A program made the position numbers and the translations under genes. The notes beneath the pieces are model-generated. The model ran no database searches. It had not been told where the DNA came from and saw only the letters and a program-made list of their open reading frames with translations. This document shows, piece after piece, positions 21,301 to 34,825 of a stretch of DNA of 64,000 bases. Numbering within the stretch: position 1 is the first letter of the stretch; the number at the start of each line of letters is the position of its first letter. This DNA comes from Selaginella moellendorffii (lineage: Eukaryota > Streptophyta > Lycopodiopsida > Selaginellales > Selaginellaceae). The stretch is taken from contig NW_003314301.1 of assembly GCF_000143415.4 (NCBI RefSeq), positions 452,242 to 516,241 of the forward strand, written 5' to 3'.

Positions 21301-24300
21301 GGGATGCTGCCTCAAACTAAAATAAATAATAGTGAATTACCAAGAAGGAAAGTATGACAGCAATACCTGTTTACATAGACGAACTCGTTCTTGTTTAAGT
21401 AAAGAAATCTCCGTATCCGCCTGCAAAACAGATCACAATAAAATATATAGAAGTCACGACCGCGAACGCTTACCGCTTCTTTTGCTCTTCGCAAATACTG
21501 CACTACACGCTGCAGCTCGGGCTCCTCATGATTTTCGTCACCCACATCAGCACTCGTCGAGGCCCTGCGGTCCTTCTCGGCTGAGGTTATATGCTTCGCT
21601 TCCAAGCGATCCAAAAGAAAACGATTCTGCAAAACGAAGTTGTTAAGACGCAAAACTACTTTTCGGGGTTTATACCTGTTCATCGAGCTCCTGCAAACGT
21701 TTTTCCATATCAGCTTTATGCGCCTCTAGCGAAGCCTTCTCCATGAAGAAAGTTACTTTCACAGATTCCTGTATAGTAGAAAGATGAGCGGTTTCTGGCC
21801 ATAACTCTTGCGTAGCCTACCAGTTCTGCTTCTGCTCTTTCGGCCTTTTCACAATACTTGTTCTCCTGCTGTTCGAGGTTCGCTAGTTTCTCATTCACCG
21901 CACTCAGCTCGCGAATAGTATCCGCTTGCAACAAAACCTGCACAAGGACTATATTGGAAACAAATAGCTGCGACTGATATTTAACCTGTCTTTCGTAATT
22001 ATTCTGGGCTTCCCGCCATCGTTGATGCTCTTTTCTTAGATCCTCTTTCAAAACTTTAATTCGCTCTTCCGCTTGCTGTATCGCGCCTCTGAACGCCATC
22101 AACCGTCACAAAACCAGTTACGAAAAGCGAGACACCTACTCTTTTAGCGCCTCCGCGTTCTTTAGAGAAGCCACTTCTTTCAAAGCGTTTCGAAGTTCCG
22201 CTTCTCTATTAGCATTAAGCTGCCCATCTTCTCTTTCCTTTTCCAGGGAATGCGACTCCACCTCAGAAAGATGCTTCTGCAGTATCTTCAATTCTGAGTC
22301 CACAATGTCCTTTGATTTCGTGGCCTGCAAAACCACAATTAGCTGCATAAATCACAAGAATAAGTGCTCACCTCCTCTTTGAACTTCGAATGTGCCTCCT
22401 CCATCTTCTTTAACGCCTCTTCATTAGCTTGCGCAATATTTTTATACTAACAAGAGATACACCAGTAATTTAAAGAATTCAAACAACTTGTATGAGATCA
22501 AACCTGCTCAACGTGGGTTCTTGAGGCAAGTAACTCCTCCCTAAGCGTTTCTAGTTCTTCACGAGTATGTTGAAGGGTGGCCAGTACCTGAACACGTGAA
22601 ATGTTAGAAAAATAAACAACAGAGAGAAAGAGAGAAAGCCTTACGTTGTTCTCCATATCTTCCGATCCAGAAATTTGCTTTCCACCGGCAACGACAGCCA
22701 TAATCTAAGAATAATATTTCCTGGTGAGTAACAGACAAGAGAGCATCTCTATACCTTCTCATCTGCCCTTCTGAGGTTGGCCTCAAGTTCCAGACTGCGA
22801 ACCTGGGAATAAAAGAAAACTCAGAGCAAGAGATGAAGAATAGCTAACCAACCTCGGCAACCTTCGCACGTGTTTCTGATGCTGACAACGCTGCAAGTGC
22901 TTCTTTGAGTTCTAGACCCAATGCCTCTCTGCGCTCCATGGCCTTGTCCCGTTCAGAGGTAATGCTACGTGCATAATTACGCTCAAGTTCTAGTTTATGC
23001 TTCGCATCGACCCATTCCCTCTGGAATTATATGTTAGTTGAAGCACAAATAACGGAAGTACACGCCTGCATTCGATTCACGTCATCCTCCAGTTTTTTCT
23101 TTTCCGCTGTCCAGGCTCCCTAGAAATAGATAAATGATCAGTTTTAACACAAAACTAACACGAGGAGGTACCTCGCGAACTTCATTTGTAGTTTCAATGG
23201 TATCTAGTGTTGCCTGAAAGTTATAAAGACTGTAAGAACATGTCCAGGACGCAAACCATGTAAACCTGCAAACGATGTACTCGATCAGACAACTGCGATA
23301 CTTCCTGAGAAGCCCGTTTTTCGGCAGATTCCAGCAGAGCTTTCTCGCGCTCAAGAACAGAAACCTGAAATAGAAATGCACAGTACAGGGACAGCAGCCT
23401 GAATTTCTATTACCTCTATCGAGAGTCTTCTTGCTTCATCTTCGGCTCTTTTGACGTTTTGAGTGCTTTCTCTGAGCCTACGCTGGTAATCAGTTACAGA
23501 TTGTGAAAGCTCCACGTTTCTCTCGAGTATTGAGTTCGTTTGTAATCGCTGTAATTCGCATTGTCTATGACAGCAACACACGATATCACTGTCTTACCTG
23601 ACTTTCAGACTCTCGCGTCATCGACGCCAGCTTTTCCTTTGCAAAGGTTGCCTCCGCCTCGAATCGAGCGCATTCAACACGAGCCGAAGTAAGACTATGC
23701 CTGTGGAAAAAAGATGAGAATGATCCCACGACAATAGTCACCTGACCTGGTTTGGCTCAACTCCCCTTCGACTGTTTTCATCTGCTCCAGAGCAGCATTG
23801 AGCTGCCTACGACATTCATCCTATAAGAGAAGGAGTGCTCGTAAATTAACGAACCATTTGAAAGAAAACATCGAATTACATGTGACGTTTCCATTAGGCT
23901 CCTTACATCCCGTCCATCACCATCTTAAACAAGGAACGAGAAACATAAGAACAAAACTACAGAAAAGAAAACGAACCTAAAGAACGTGCTCCAGGTGTTA
24001 CTGCGAATGTAGAACGAATCCCTCGCTCCTCTTCATAGAGTCTTTTATACATCCCAACCTGGGTAGAAAATCTGTATAGACCTCTCGAGACAAAAAGCAC
24101 AAACTTACAGTTCCCTGAAGCGATTCAATAATTTGAGCCTGCTCCTCAGCCCTTTTCAGCACAATGGCTACTTTCTCAGATGCTTCGTCTATTCGACCTT
24201 TGAGGCGAGACTCAAATTCTTCCTAAAACGAAACCATCAGCAAACCACATCTTGAGCTCTAGTCATTTACTCTTAGTTCTTGCTCCTTCTTTTCATTTTG

Positions 24301-26847
24301 TTCCGCCAGAACACGTGCAAGGGCACGAAGCTTGGTGTTGTGCTCCACCAAGCCATGGATATCCTTGAACGTCAACTGTAGGAAAAAAGAATCCTACTAT
24401 GCAATAAACGTACAAATAAGAATGTGTTACCAGTTTATCCGATATAACAGCATCCGAAGAACTTTTATCCGGTACAAGAGCACCCGCCGTTGAAGCCTCG
24501 TCCATATTTGAATCATCACCTCCAACTCCAAAACGTTTCTGGATATCTAGACACTCCTTAAGAAGAACCGCAACCTGAATGAATCCAACGAAAGTATTAA
24601 ATACAATATTTTCCTTCTGACAGCGAAGACGGACCTGAGACTGAAGATCAGAAACGTCTTTTGTGGCGCCCTTCAAGTCTCGTTCTTTCCTCCGCAGCTC
24701 AGCCTATAAAAAAAATATTAGTTCAAGTACCACGGAAGAAAGCCAGCCACGGACTTTCAACTCCCTGACGGAATTTTCCAAAGCCGCTTGGTCGGACATA
24801 GACAATTTCAGTTTCTCCTCCATAATTCCGTATGCATCAAGCATTCTGGTATACTCCGCTGCATAATTGCATATATAATAACCCAATAAAAATGGTCAAA
24901 CTTGTAAAACAAACCTCTTTCTCCAAGAATCAATGCAGCTTTCTCCTCAATCTCATGAAGAACCTTCACAGATATAAAGTTATAGCTCAACCTACAGGGC
25001 ACTAGAAAATTACCCGATCCAATAAAGCTTGGCAACGGTTTCTTTCATGTCGTTCGTGTCGCCAGGCGTCTGTAGCTTCCTGATATTTGCTGTAAACAGT
25101 CCCAAGCTATTCCGGGATACTTACAGTTAGATACTTCAAGGGATGGAGATTAGGAACATACCGTCCATCCATCCCGGAGAAGTGTGGCCGCAAGAGCCGT
25201 TCCAGACACTCCATGAAACTCGGACGAATCATTGTGATGCCTAACAATTAGCAAGTTAGTTTACAACACGGTGTAAATTTTTAATAAACATCATACGTAC
25301 CGTAAGAGAAGCTGGCCGGCATCCGCATCCAGGTCCAGAAAACCTTTATCAATACTTTTTACTTGCTGTAATTCAAGTATCCTCTTTTCAAAGTTTTCTT
25401 TCGCAGTGGATAGTTCCTGTCAAAGTTTGGATGGCTGAATAGTCAACGCAAAGGATGCATTCAAACCTTTTCAGAAGCCTCTCGAGCAGTCACCTCCTTT
25501 TGAATTTGCTCTTCAAGCTCCTCTTTAGTTTGATTCAAATGCGCCTGTAATAAAGCATATGATAAAAGGCAAAATAAAATTACAAGTACCTCCAACGCTT
25601 TAATAACTCCTTCAAAATCGTTTGCTTTCTTAGACCACTCCTCGGAACTTTGTTTATAAAGTTCGGCCAGCTTTGATGCCTGTTAGATAGGAAATTCTGT
25701 CAGTAGAAAAGCAAAACAAGAAAATACGGATCTTACAGTGGTAACTTCAATTGATAAATGTTCTTCTTTAACAGCAGCATCCTCTTTGACAAATCGCAAT
25801 TCCTGACATTGCAGGTCATTATACAACGATCTTACATCAGATAACTTACTTCAATTAATCCATGTTTTTCCGTTTCCAGATCTTTCACACGAGCTTGACT
25901 TCGTACCAGAGCGTCTTCTTTCTCCTTGGCAGCCCTTTCAAACTACAATATCCAAGTCATCAATCCAACAGCCAGCAGCAAGGAAGTCTACCTCCATATT
26001 CTTGGCTTGCAACTCAGCCTCCGATTGTGCATTTCGGTTTCGCTCTTCCAGCAAGTTGGCAGACCTCGTTGTGAGCTCTTCAGCAAGCCAGGAATTATGC
26101 TCAGCAAAAATATCCTTTTCCTGCTCAAGAAACAAAGATGAAAAGAAAAAGAAAGGCTTAGCAATCTAAACATTTTGATAGTTTACCTGTGTTACTCGAG
26201 CTTCTTGTGCCCGTGATCGGGTGAGCTCGGCCATAAGTTCGTGAACTCTGCTCTCTAGCCCACTCTTCTCTTGGGTGAGAGCAAGCTAACAGGACGGAAA
26301 AAAAAAGTATGTTAACGTCACCTAAGAGGGAGAGACTTACCACTTTCTCAAGCAATTGATTTGAGGATTCGTTCTTCTCATCCAACTCCAAGTTCTTCTT
26401 CTCGACAACGTCCAGTATTGTTTTCCGCGACTTGTGAAGCTCACTAATCTCCAACTTCCTAGTCTCGAGATCGCTGTCTCGTTTCATCTACGAGCAGCAA
26501 CGATCGATCACGAAAATGCCAATGGAAAAAAATCCACTCACCAGCTCGAGCTCCAACTGATGCACTCTCGCCTGGGCTGCAGCATGCTCGGACGATTTAT
26601 TCTCCAGCGCCAGGCGGAGCTGCGCCTTCTCGCTCTCCAGCCTAGCCACCTGATCCATAAGCGCCACATACTTCTGCTCCACCAGCGCGCACGTCTGCTC
26701 GGCATTGATTCTGGCCGCGTCCGCCCGAGCCTTCTCTGTCTCAAGCTGGACCTGCTGATTGCGGAAGACATCGTCCGCCTTGCGGCACAGCGCCGCTACA
26801 TCGCCTCCGAGCTGCTCCAGCTCCTCGTCGGTGATGAAGAGCGGCAT
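18327..26847 (-). CDS. NUA: Nuclear pore anchor (TPR/Mlp homologue), about 45 exons
   Basis: Plant orthologue of TPR/Mlp, the long coiled-coil protein of the nuclear basket, with known roles in mRNA export, SUMO homeostasis and spindle checkpoint. It starts at 26847 with MPLFITDEELEQLGGDVAAL, close to the start of Arabidopsis NUA. TAEQTC-like and LLEQKY-like segments follow (AEQTCALVEQKY). Characteristic internal segments include GVSGTALAATLLRDGW (about 25205-25150) and a VLLKECLDIQKRFG block (about 24580-24530). Most of the protein is heptad-rich coiled coil. The C-terminus (about 19490-18327) is acidic and disordered and begins SGRRIIRPR, a feature of NUA; it ends KTNKGGRGRGGRGNQ with its stop at 18327-18329. 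Exons are short and separated by roughly 45 introns of 45-70 bp. I saw no break in the frame, but did not verify every junction. Confidence 0.9.
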
Positions 26848-26871
26848 TGCTTGCGCGCTCCCCCTACAAAG

Positions 26872-26895
26872 AACCCTAGTAGTAGAACCCTAAAA
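26872..26895 (-). promoter_or_regulatory. Telo-box-like elements upstream of NUA
   Basis: Two copies of AACCCTA (TAGGGTT on the gene strand) lie 25-50 bp upstream of the NUA start codon, probably in its 5' leader or proximal promoter. Telo-boxes are known plant promoter elements of growth-related genes. Activity here is inferred from sequence only. Confidence 0.45.
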
Positions 26896-26899
26896 CCTC

Positions 26900-27212
26900 A
26901 TGAAAGAGTCACTGATTAAGGCCTACACTTCTGGTTTAAGACCTTTTACCCACAAAAACTTAACCTATTTCACTCATCATACATTATCGAAGGGTGAGAT
27001 ACAAAAGCTTTGAGATGCAGCAAAGTTAAGGTCGAAGAGAGCTTTCCTGTGATGAGTGGTGGCTTTTCTCTTCTTGTGTTTGATCCTCAGGTAGTTCACG
27101 CTGATTTATTCTATCTTTAGAAATTTGTCAAGGTCATTGTTCCTTCAGACGGAAAAACACATGGATATCCAGGTGAATGTTTACATAGTGGTGTGACATA
27201 GTTTATATGATT
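26900..27212. other. Short intergenic stretch
   Basis: Contains the probable upstream region of NUA and no open frame or repeat that I can name. Confidence 0.4.
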
Positions 27213-28251
27213 TTTGGTTTGCTTAAGCAAAATCAGGATAATAATGGATATATTTAGAATATATTTGGATATTCTAAGATATTCTACTAAGAATCCTATC
27301 CTTTACACCCTAAACCTAAAGAAGCAATCACTTAATTGTAAAGCCCTTTCTTTCTGTTATTATCCTAACCTGATGCCTAACAATCCTCCCCTTGTCAAAG
27401 AATGATTGTCCGCAATCATACTTAGGCCATCCTCTAGTCATGGTCCTTCTCTTAAGGGTCTACTAAACTTTGGTTCTACCATGTTAAATATTCCTTCAGA
27501 ATATTCTTACCCTACTTGTTAGCCATGAGAATTGAACTAGGATCTACCATCTAACGATTGTTACTTATTTAGATTAATTTTGTATTTATAATTTATAATG
27601 TTACTATTCTACCATTTAATCAATAAGATTAATCTTGATTTATAAATTATAAATATGTTTATAATTATTTGATAAATTGGATTATTCAATGACACTACTA
27701 TTAAGCAAACCAAACATTATTATATGCAATGTGCAGCAAATTATTAATAATATTGTTCTAGAGCGGTGACACTTTTGTCAAGGGGCTGACTGCATTTACA
27801 TATAAGTGACATGTTTTTGTTGTTGTCTTGTGTGTGTGTGTGTTCTTATTGTTTCTACTTGTTTCTGTGCTGAAAGCTTGTCTTCAAGAGAATTGGATGG
27901 ATAAGTCTTGTGACTATAGCAAGGCTTGAACCAAAAAACCTCATCCAATAGAACATCAATGCCTAAACTTATGAGTTGCGTGTTTAAAAGATTAGTTAGA
28001 AGCATGTTTGTAATTTATAAACACAAGATTAATCTTATTGCATATCAATCATTAGATGATAGAATAAAAAAGAATATATTAGAAAGGGTTTTAAAAAGTT
28101 TATAAATTATAATCCTGTTTATAAATTTATAAATATAAGATTAATCTAAATGAATAACAAATGTTAGATGGTAGAATATCCTAAAATATTCAAGCATATT
28201 TTAAGTATATTCACTACCGTACATAAGCAAACCAAAAAGAATATTAGTCAT
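27213..28251. mobile_element. AT-rich MITE-like repeats, composite
   Basis: The left edge TTTTTGGTTTGCTTAAGC and the right edge ATAAGCAAACCAAAAAG are inverted copies. A third terminus, TTAAGCAAACC, lies at about 27706. Internal blocks (TTTATAATTTATAA, AAGATTAATCTT) are shared with 8312-8590. This looks like two related elements joined or nested. No coding capacity. Superfamily and TSD are not clear. Confidence 0.55.
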
Positions 28252-29184
28252 TAGTACAAATTAAAACTTCAATATTTATATATCTATTATAATAAGGAGA
28301 GAGTGCTAAACTTTTTGGGCCGCTAGATCCAACCAATCGCAATCGTCCAATGGGGTTCTTTAACCAGTTCTTAATGAATAATCATGTTAATATTTGCTCT
28401 TAGCCAATGGGAGGCAGCCAAGTTGTGTGGGGCGAGAGAAGAGGGTGCTATGACACAGACACATGCAAATGTGTTGACCGTGACTATGCTTGTCACTTGT
28501 CGAGCAAATTGGTTGTATCAACACTGCTAGAATGAGCCACCTCCTGGTATTATTTGTGTCAAGATCTAATCGATTTATCCACGCTTTCTTCTAATGTCTT
28601 TCATTTTACTTTTTTTTATTTTTTCTCAAATGTTTTAACTCTTGGCATCTTTTGTTGCGAATATGACTTCCGGTATCAAAAGTTACCTATTGGCTAGTCC
28701 TTTTGGATATTTTTTCCTTATTGCCACGACGGTAGGAAGTTAATATTGTTGAACCCTTTATCATTCCCTTTTGTGCTTGTGAAGTTAATTGGGCATTTCA
28801 AGTGTACTTAAACTGGATGAGCATAAAGATGGAATTTCTACATATTATTAGCTAAATATATTTAGCCTGGTAAGGAGTTAGATATTAACTCTTGATACTA
28901 AGGGAGGCTTGGGATGAAAGCCCAAAGCATGTGTTCCTCAGGGTGGGGTGGGGGGGGTGGGGGGAGGGGGTTCTAAATGTATAGTAGGGATAGTGTGTAG
29001 GTCCGGTATGGCTGACCAACTTAAAGCATAATCTAGCTCCCATTTGCTTGCCTATCCTTGTTCTGTGTCCGGCTTGAGTTTAAGCCCAAGCTCCATACCA
29101 TGCTAGTTGGTAAAGTACCCATATCTTCGCGTTAGGCCACCAGTATGCTAAAATAGCGCTAGACTCTGTTTAGCTCAATTTTGT

Positions 29185-30890
29185 TGTAAACGATTAAAGT
29201 TTCTATTCTACTTTAGTCACTTAATCACACCTCCAACCATTTGGAGGAATCTCACTCACAACCTCCATAAGTTCTATTTCGGACTTGGGGACTTGCTAGC
29301 CCCAAGAATGGCATCCATGCCACTCAACCGTTGCACTTAGCCCAAGTGCTCCACGTGTTTGGTCCCATGACCGACACCCCAAGGTACCACCGACATATTA
29401 GCCCGTTACGCTAAGGCCGTGCCCCTTTACCTTGGTCACACCGGTGGTCTAACATCACCTACATCACAATCCTATCTCTCAAAGATTGGGCCATTCATCC
29501 ATGAGTGATCATCTCAGATTCACTCCTTAGCATCCTTAGGATGCCTACAAGCATGGGGAATAACCTTCCTCAATATCCCCTTTCCAGTCCTCACCAAAAC
29601 CCTTTCTATCCATGGCTGTGTTCGCTATTACTACCACTAGATCAAGGCCCATAGACCCAGCCACTAAGTCTCACAGTCCTTTGGGACTTCCTCCTCCCAC
29701 GACTGTATCCTTGGTCTCTACACCAAAAGACTGCTCCTCTTCCTTTTCCTAGTCTGGAACTTTGGGACAACATTTCGGAACACCATGGTCTTACGCAAGC
29801 CTCATGGGTACTTTTCCTGCCTTTCGCCTTTGGGTGCTCTAGCCATGGGCTTAGAGCGAGGTTCCATTGAGCCACGCCAGGTATCTAAGTAGGTAGTGCC
29901 ACCCACACTTGGACTGGGAGCATCGACCATTCAATCTCCTGGGGGAATTAAAGTCGGCTCTTGAATACTTCACCAAGCTACCCCGTTTGTCGGTCCGTAT
30001 TCACTCTAGCCTTGGACTTCCCAGTGGTTATCCCCTCACCCAACACCTGAGTATAGCCTTCCTGGGCCAAACTGGCTCCACTGGGGTCCTCCCCCTACTA
30101 TACTTTTGGAGCTCACCAAACCCCTAGGGTCTAGGAGACAAACGCTTTGGGCTTTCACCCTCTCAGACTCGAACTCGGACTCAGACTTGGACTCGGACTC
30201 AGGCTTGGGCTTGGTCTCGGCCTCGGCCTCGGTCTTGATCTCGGTCTCAGTCTCGATCTCGCTCTCAGTCTCGACTTTGGACTCCATCTCGGGTCCTTCT
30301 CAGACTCCATCTCGGATTCCATCTCGGGTCCATCTCGGACTCTATCTCGGGTCCATGTTGAACTCCATCTCGGGTCCATCTCGGACTCCATCTCGGACTC
30401 TATCTCGGGTCCATGTTGAACTCCATCTCGGGTCCATCTCGGACTCCATCTCGGACTCTATCTCGGGTCCATGTTGAACTCCATCTCGGGTCCATCTCGG
30501 ACTCCATCTCGGACTCCATCTCGGGTCCATCTGGGGTCCATCTCGGACTCCATCTGGGGTCTATCTTGGGTTCATCTCGGACTCCATCTCGGACTCCATC
30601 TCAGGTCCATCTTGAGTCCATCTCGAACTGCATCTCAGACTCCATCTCAAGTCCATCTTAGACTCCTCCACATGTCATGTGTTGGTCCTCTTGTGTCCCT
30701 TTTCTAGAGACTCACTTATGGCTCACTTCATGCTCATTTCTTGAGCACTCCGTTGGGAGTTCCACTCCCGCTCTCAACCTTTCAAGTCGGAGCTTTTAGT
30801 CCAAACGTGTTATGCTCGTTTGGCTTTCGTTTTGGCACCATATGGCACCCTTTCGGCTCCACTTTGAGGCTTAGGGATTTGTGTCTCACA
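29185..30890 (-). repeat. Solo LTR of retrotransposon family A
   Basis: It starts TGTAAACGATTAAAG and ends GTGTCTCACA, the same boundaries as the LTRs of the young element at 34998-49040. It is flanked by TTTGT (29180-29184) and TTTGC (30891-30895), a 5 bp TSD with one C-to-T difference. The other B LTRs show the uninterrupted site (CCATTTTGCATACTGG at 52194-52209). Confidence 0.85.
30168..30660. repeat. Hexamer array and 23 bp minisatellite inside the solo family A LTR
   Basis: A run of GACTCG and CTCGGT hexamers (about 30168-30285) leads into repeats built from a 12-mer, TCGGACTCCATC, and an 11-mer, TCGGGTCCATC. The unit has no stop in any frame, which produces long spurious open frames on both strands. 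Confidence 0.85.
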
Positions 30891-31212
30891 TTTGCATGCT
30901 GGTCTTGGCATTAAGATGTTAAATGCTCGAGGACTATTCCAAGTTGCTCCATGCTTCTGTCCCTTTGCTCCTTAGGTTGTATGCTTGGGAGTTGCTCCAT
31001 GGTTTAGTTCCATTGCTCCTTGGCTCTATATTTGGGAGTTTGGCTCCGTTTCTTCATTCAGTGGCCTAAGGCCCTAGAACTCGAGTTCCACACCACTATC
31101 CTTTGGACACATGGCATATAACATATGGCATATGGAGGGTTTAGGTTCCGCTTCATGGTTTATCCTATGGTAAATCACCATAGGATAAAGGGTAAAAACC
31201 ATATGATCTACA

Positions 31213-33666
31213 TTTGGTATAAGAGGATGAGTCTTAGTGAGTATTATATAATAAGATTGGGCAACTAGTTTTATTGCATACACAAAGATGAAAATGATGA
31301 TCCGAGTGGGTACACATTTGGGTGCAATGGCTTCGCAATTGTTCCTTGAGTATAAATTTGGTTACCTTGTTGTACCATATTATACGAGCTTGCTTTTGGG
31401 CTCATAGGATGGACTGAGTTATTCCATTTGCACAAATTTGCGCTTAGGCTCGTGAGTGAGGCACATTAGCAACTCAAGGTTACACTTTGAGTTGGTAGGA
31501 TTAATGTTAGCCTATCAGTGGTTCCATGAGTTATTCTATATATTATGGGTAAAAGTAAACCTCCTTGGGATTGCTATGAGTGGCAAATAGGCTAGTCTAT
31601 AGCTATTTAGCATGGCACTAGTGAATCCTTCCTAAGCATAATTATAAGTGAATCAATCAAGACTGTGGGGATTAGTCTATTAGTTCAAGTAGTCATTGTC
31701 ATGCTCTCTCATAAACTTTTCTTAGATTGGACTGAAAGCAGTGCGAAAGCAAGCTTGAGGTTTGATCAAAGTAAAGACCAAAAAGAGAGTCGTCAGGGAC
31801 GAAGGATCAAACACATAAATCATCTTCTCTTCTTAGAGAGATGATTTGCAATGAAGTGTGACTCATTACCCGTGTTCACATTATGCAATCAAGAGTCCCT
31901 ATTTTGATGCATGTTGGAAATGATGGTTTTGTAAGTGGTGAGTTGTGGGATGGATAGTGGTAGAGTGCTAAACCATTTTGTCTAAGTTTGCTATTTGAAG
32001 GCTTTGGTTACAATACTCAATTCTTTTCTGGGGAACCTTGCTATTGCTCCTTGAGTAGTTTGGTGTTGGATTAATTTTGAATTTAGTCAGAAAGAGAGTG
32101 GATAAACTTGTCCATGTTGTGAACAAAAGTTAGTGGTGTTGGGTGTCGTAAATCTCTAACGATGAAGTGTGGCATTTATGTTGCATTTTATAATATCGAG
32201 TTGGCACTTGATATTCATATAACCTTTGTAGTAGTGATATGGGCATTGCTCATGGTGTTGCTCAATTGATGATCAAGTCATTGTGATTTTATATATTATA
32301 TCCATGTGATAATGAGTAATGTGTTGACAGTTGTTTGGTTAAATGATGATCAACCCCAAAGTGGTTCATGGTGAAACTAGTTTACTTGCACATAGTAGCA
32401 TTGAAGTAGCTTTGATTGGATTCTCAATGATGATCCATTATGCTAAATTTTGAGTTAGTACCTTGTTTCCTGAGAGTTTACCTATTGAAGTGTTGGAAAA
32501 GGGTTGTAGCATTCATTTGCTATAGATTGTTGATTTATCCATTAGCACTTGGAGTAAATTGTTGAATAGAGAAAATGTGTAGTTAAGGCATTGACATCGC
32601 TAGCACTTGTGTTAGTGGAAGTAGCATTGTTTCGAGTAATGAGGACTTTTCCTTAGAACTTAATTTTCTATATCATTTTTCTAGTTAGTGTTTTGGCTTC
32701 ACATTGGATTTTAAAGGTGGTTAAAGAAGAGTGTTAGTGCAATATAGATATCTAAAGATATGGTTTTCATGATTAAGTTTTGGATGTTCATTTTGCATTT
32801 TACATATATCAATGTTGGATGTTGAAAAAATGGGGAAAGATGTTCAATGCTTAGACATATTGTTAGGTTATGAAAATTTGTGTTGAAGTGAACCTATATG
32901 AAGTTGTTGGTAAGAAGAAGTTAGTTGAGTCTTGAAAGTTTGCATTTTTGGATTGAGAGCCATTCTTTCTCTAGGATGGAAAAATTTCCACAAATTTTCT
33001 TAGGCTTTTCCGATGGCTAAATTGTTGATTATTTTGCTTGAAAACCATTTCGTTTTCATAAGCCAATACAAACTAGTGAAGATGTTGGAGTTGTCTTTGG
33101 TTAGCTTAAACCTTAATAAGTAGTTTGTATGATGCGACCCGAAAGGGATGCTAACTCTTAGAGTTAAGGCAATTGAGTTGGATAGAGTTTGGAGTTGGTG
33201 TAGAAAAGTGGCTATTGCATTTTTTTAGAAAGGTGACCCTTGTGCCTTTTTTCTGTAGCATTATGCTTGATGGCAGATTGCACCTTGCATTTCATTAAAC
33301 TCTATGAAAGTAGTGAGCTTTCACTAATCTTGACTTGGTCTTGGTAGCCTTGTGCTTTAGCGAAGGATGGTGATGTCCAATTTAATTGTTTAAAATTGAG
33401 ATGTTGGTACCTGTACTATAGCTTTGTCTATAAGAAAGTTGTATATCAATATGAGTCCATCTCTTGGTCTTCACTTTAGTTTCAACTAAGTGTTGATCAA
33501 TCAAAGCTAGCCTTTTTAAGGCATGCTTAGAGCTATTGGCTAGACGTATTAGTGAGCTTATTGCAATTGAGTTGGATTCGAATGATCATTTAGTTTGTGC
33601 TTGTTTATGAACTTTTATCTTGTACTTGGGGTATTACATTCATATTAGACAAGTATATAACTCGAT
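31213..33666 (+). mobile_element. Family B internal region 1
   Basis: It begins with TTTGGTATAAGAG, close to an initiator Met-tRNA primer-binding site. The rest is AT-rich, without open frames of note and without recognisable gag or pol. Near its end CATATTAGACAAGTATATAAC resembles CGCATTAGACAAAAAGGTTAC at 51250-51270 of internal region 2, which suggests the two are related and that this copy has lost about 120 bp before the next LTR. Confidence 0.55.
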
Positions 33667-34825
33667 TGTCGTGAATGCGACTTCGGGTATCGAAAGTTAC
33701 CTATCGGCCAGTCCTTACAGACACTCTTTCCTTACTACCATAACGGCAAGAGGTCGATATTGCTGGACTTATTATCAGTCTCTGCCTCAGCTAGTTGAGA
33801 AACTGGTCATCACATATGCACTTAGACCAGAAGGGCACTAAGGAAGGAAATCCTATGTTGTCATTTAGTCAAATATACTTGGCATGGTGACGAGAAACTC
33901 ATGTTGTTGACTTGCACTTGCTAGTGTTGGGAACTCTTGTAATATTGAGCTTGGTCCCTCAATATTGCTAGATGATAGCTTACCGTGTCTGCCAAACACT
34001 CTCGCCATCATGCTCTTTGTGTTAGTCTCATTTCGGTCCCAAATGCTATTTATGGAAAGTGTCTAGATTTGCTCATTTGGCATATCTATGGAATGTAGAG
34101 ATTGGCATGAACACAATGGTATTTGTCCCGTGTCCAAATTCGCAATCTAGCGTCATTCCATATTTAGTAAGTTTCAAGCTTGTCCCAAAGACTAACTCCT
34201 GATACTAAGGGAAGTTTGGGGTGAAAGCCCAAAGCGTGTGTCCTCGGGGGGGGGGGGGGGGGGGGGGGGGGGCTATGGGGTTCTCCAAATGTATAGCAAG
34301 GATAGTGGGTAGGTCAGGTATGGCCGACCAACCTGAGGCATAGTATAGCTCTTGCTTGTGCGCCTGTCCTTGTTCTGCATCTGGCTTGGGTCTAAGCCCA
34401 AGCTCCACACCATGCTAGTTGGTGGAGTACCCATGTCCTCACGTTAGGCCACCGGTATACTGAAATAGTGCTAGATTTCGTTTGGCTTCGTTTTATATGC
34501 TAGTCCTGGCATTGGGATGTTGGATACTTTAGCACTATTCCAAGTCGTTCCGTGCCTCTATCCCTTCGCTCCTTGGGCTGTACGCTCGGGAGTTGCTCTA
34601 TGGTTCAATTCTGTCACTCCTTGGCTCCATGCTTAGGAATTTGGCACCATTCCTTCGTTTAGTGGCCTAAGACCCTTAAACTCGAGTTCCACACCATTGT
34701 CCTTTAGACACATGGTATGTGACATGTGGCATCTGTCACGTGGCATAAAGAGGGTTAGGTTCCACTTCGTGGTTATCCTATGGTAAATCACCATAAAATA
34801 AAGGGTCAAAACCACGTGCGTTACA
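33667..34825 (+). repeat. Family B LTR 2 (middle)
   Basis: It starts TGTCGTGAATGCGACTTCG and ends CACGTGCGTTACA. It matches LTR 3 through GTCCCTCAATATTGCTAGAT, GGGTGAAAGCCCAAAGCG-like and AAGCTCCACACCATGCTAGT segments. It holds the 27 bp pure G run. It is less AT-shifted than the other B LTRs. Confidence 0.75.
34246..34272 (+). repeat. Pure G27 homopolymer within LTR B
   Basis: Twenty-seven consecutive G residues after GTCCTC. The same position is a G-rich mixed tract in LTR 1 (about 28945-28972) and a G7 in LTR 3 (about 51982-51988), so the tract length varies between copies. Confidence 0.95.

Larger units (their letters stand above)
28653..31212 (+). repeat. Family B LTR 1 (5' LTR), interrupted
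   Basis: It starts TGTTGCGAATATGACTTC and ends ATGATCTACA. Relative to LTR 3 it lacks about 260 bp just before 28893 and contains the solo family A LTR at 29185-30890. It includes an impure G-rich tract at about 28945-28972. Confidence 0.75.

Noticed and set aside
34200-34825. Family B LTR starting at TGATACTAAGGG (34200), with matching starts at 28893 and 51931
   Set aside because: I first took this as the LTR start, but homology among the copies extends upstream to TGTTGNGAATATGAC, which is preceded by a polypurine tract at 51393-51404 and gives matching flanks TCTTT.
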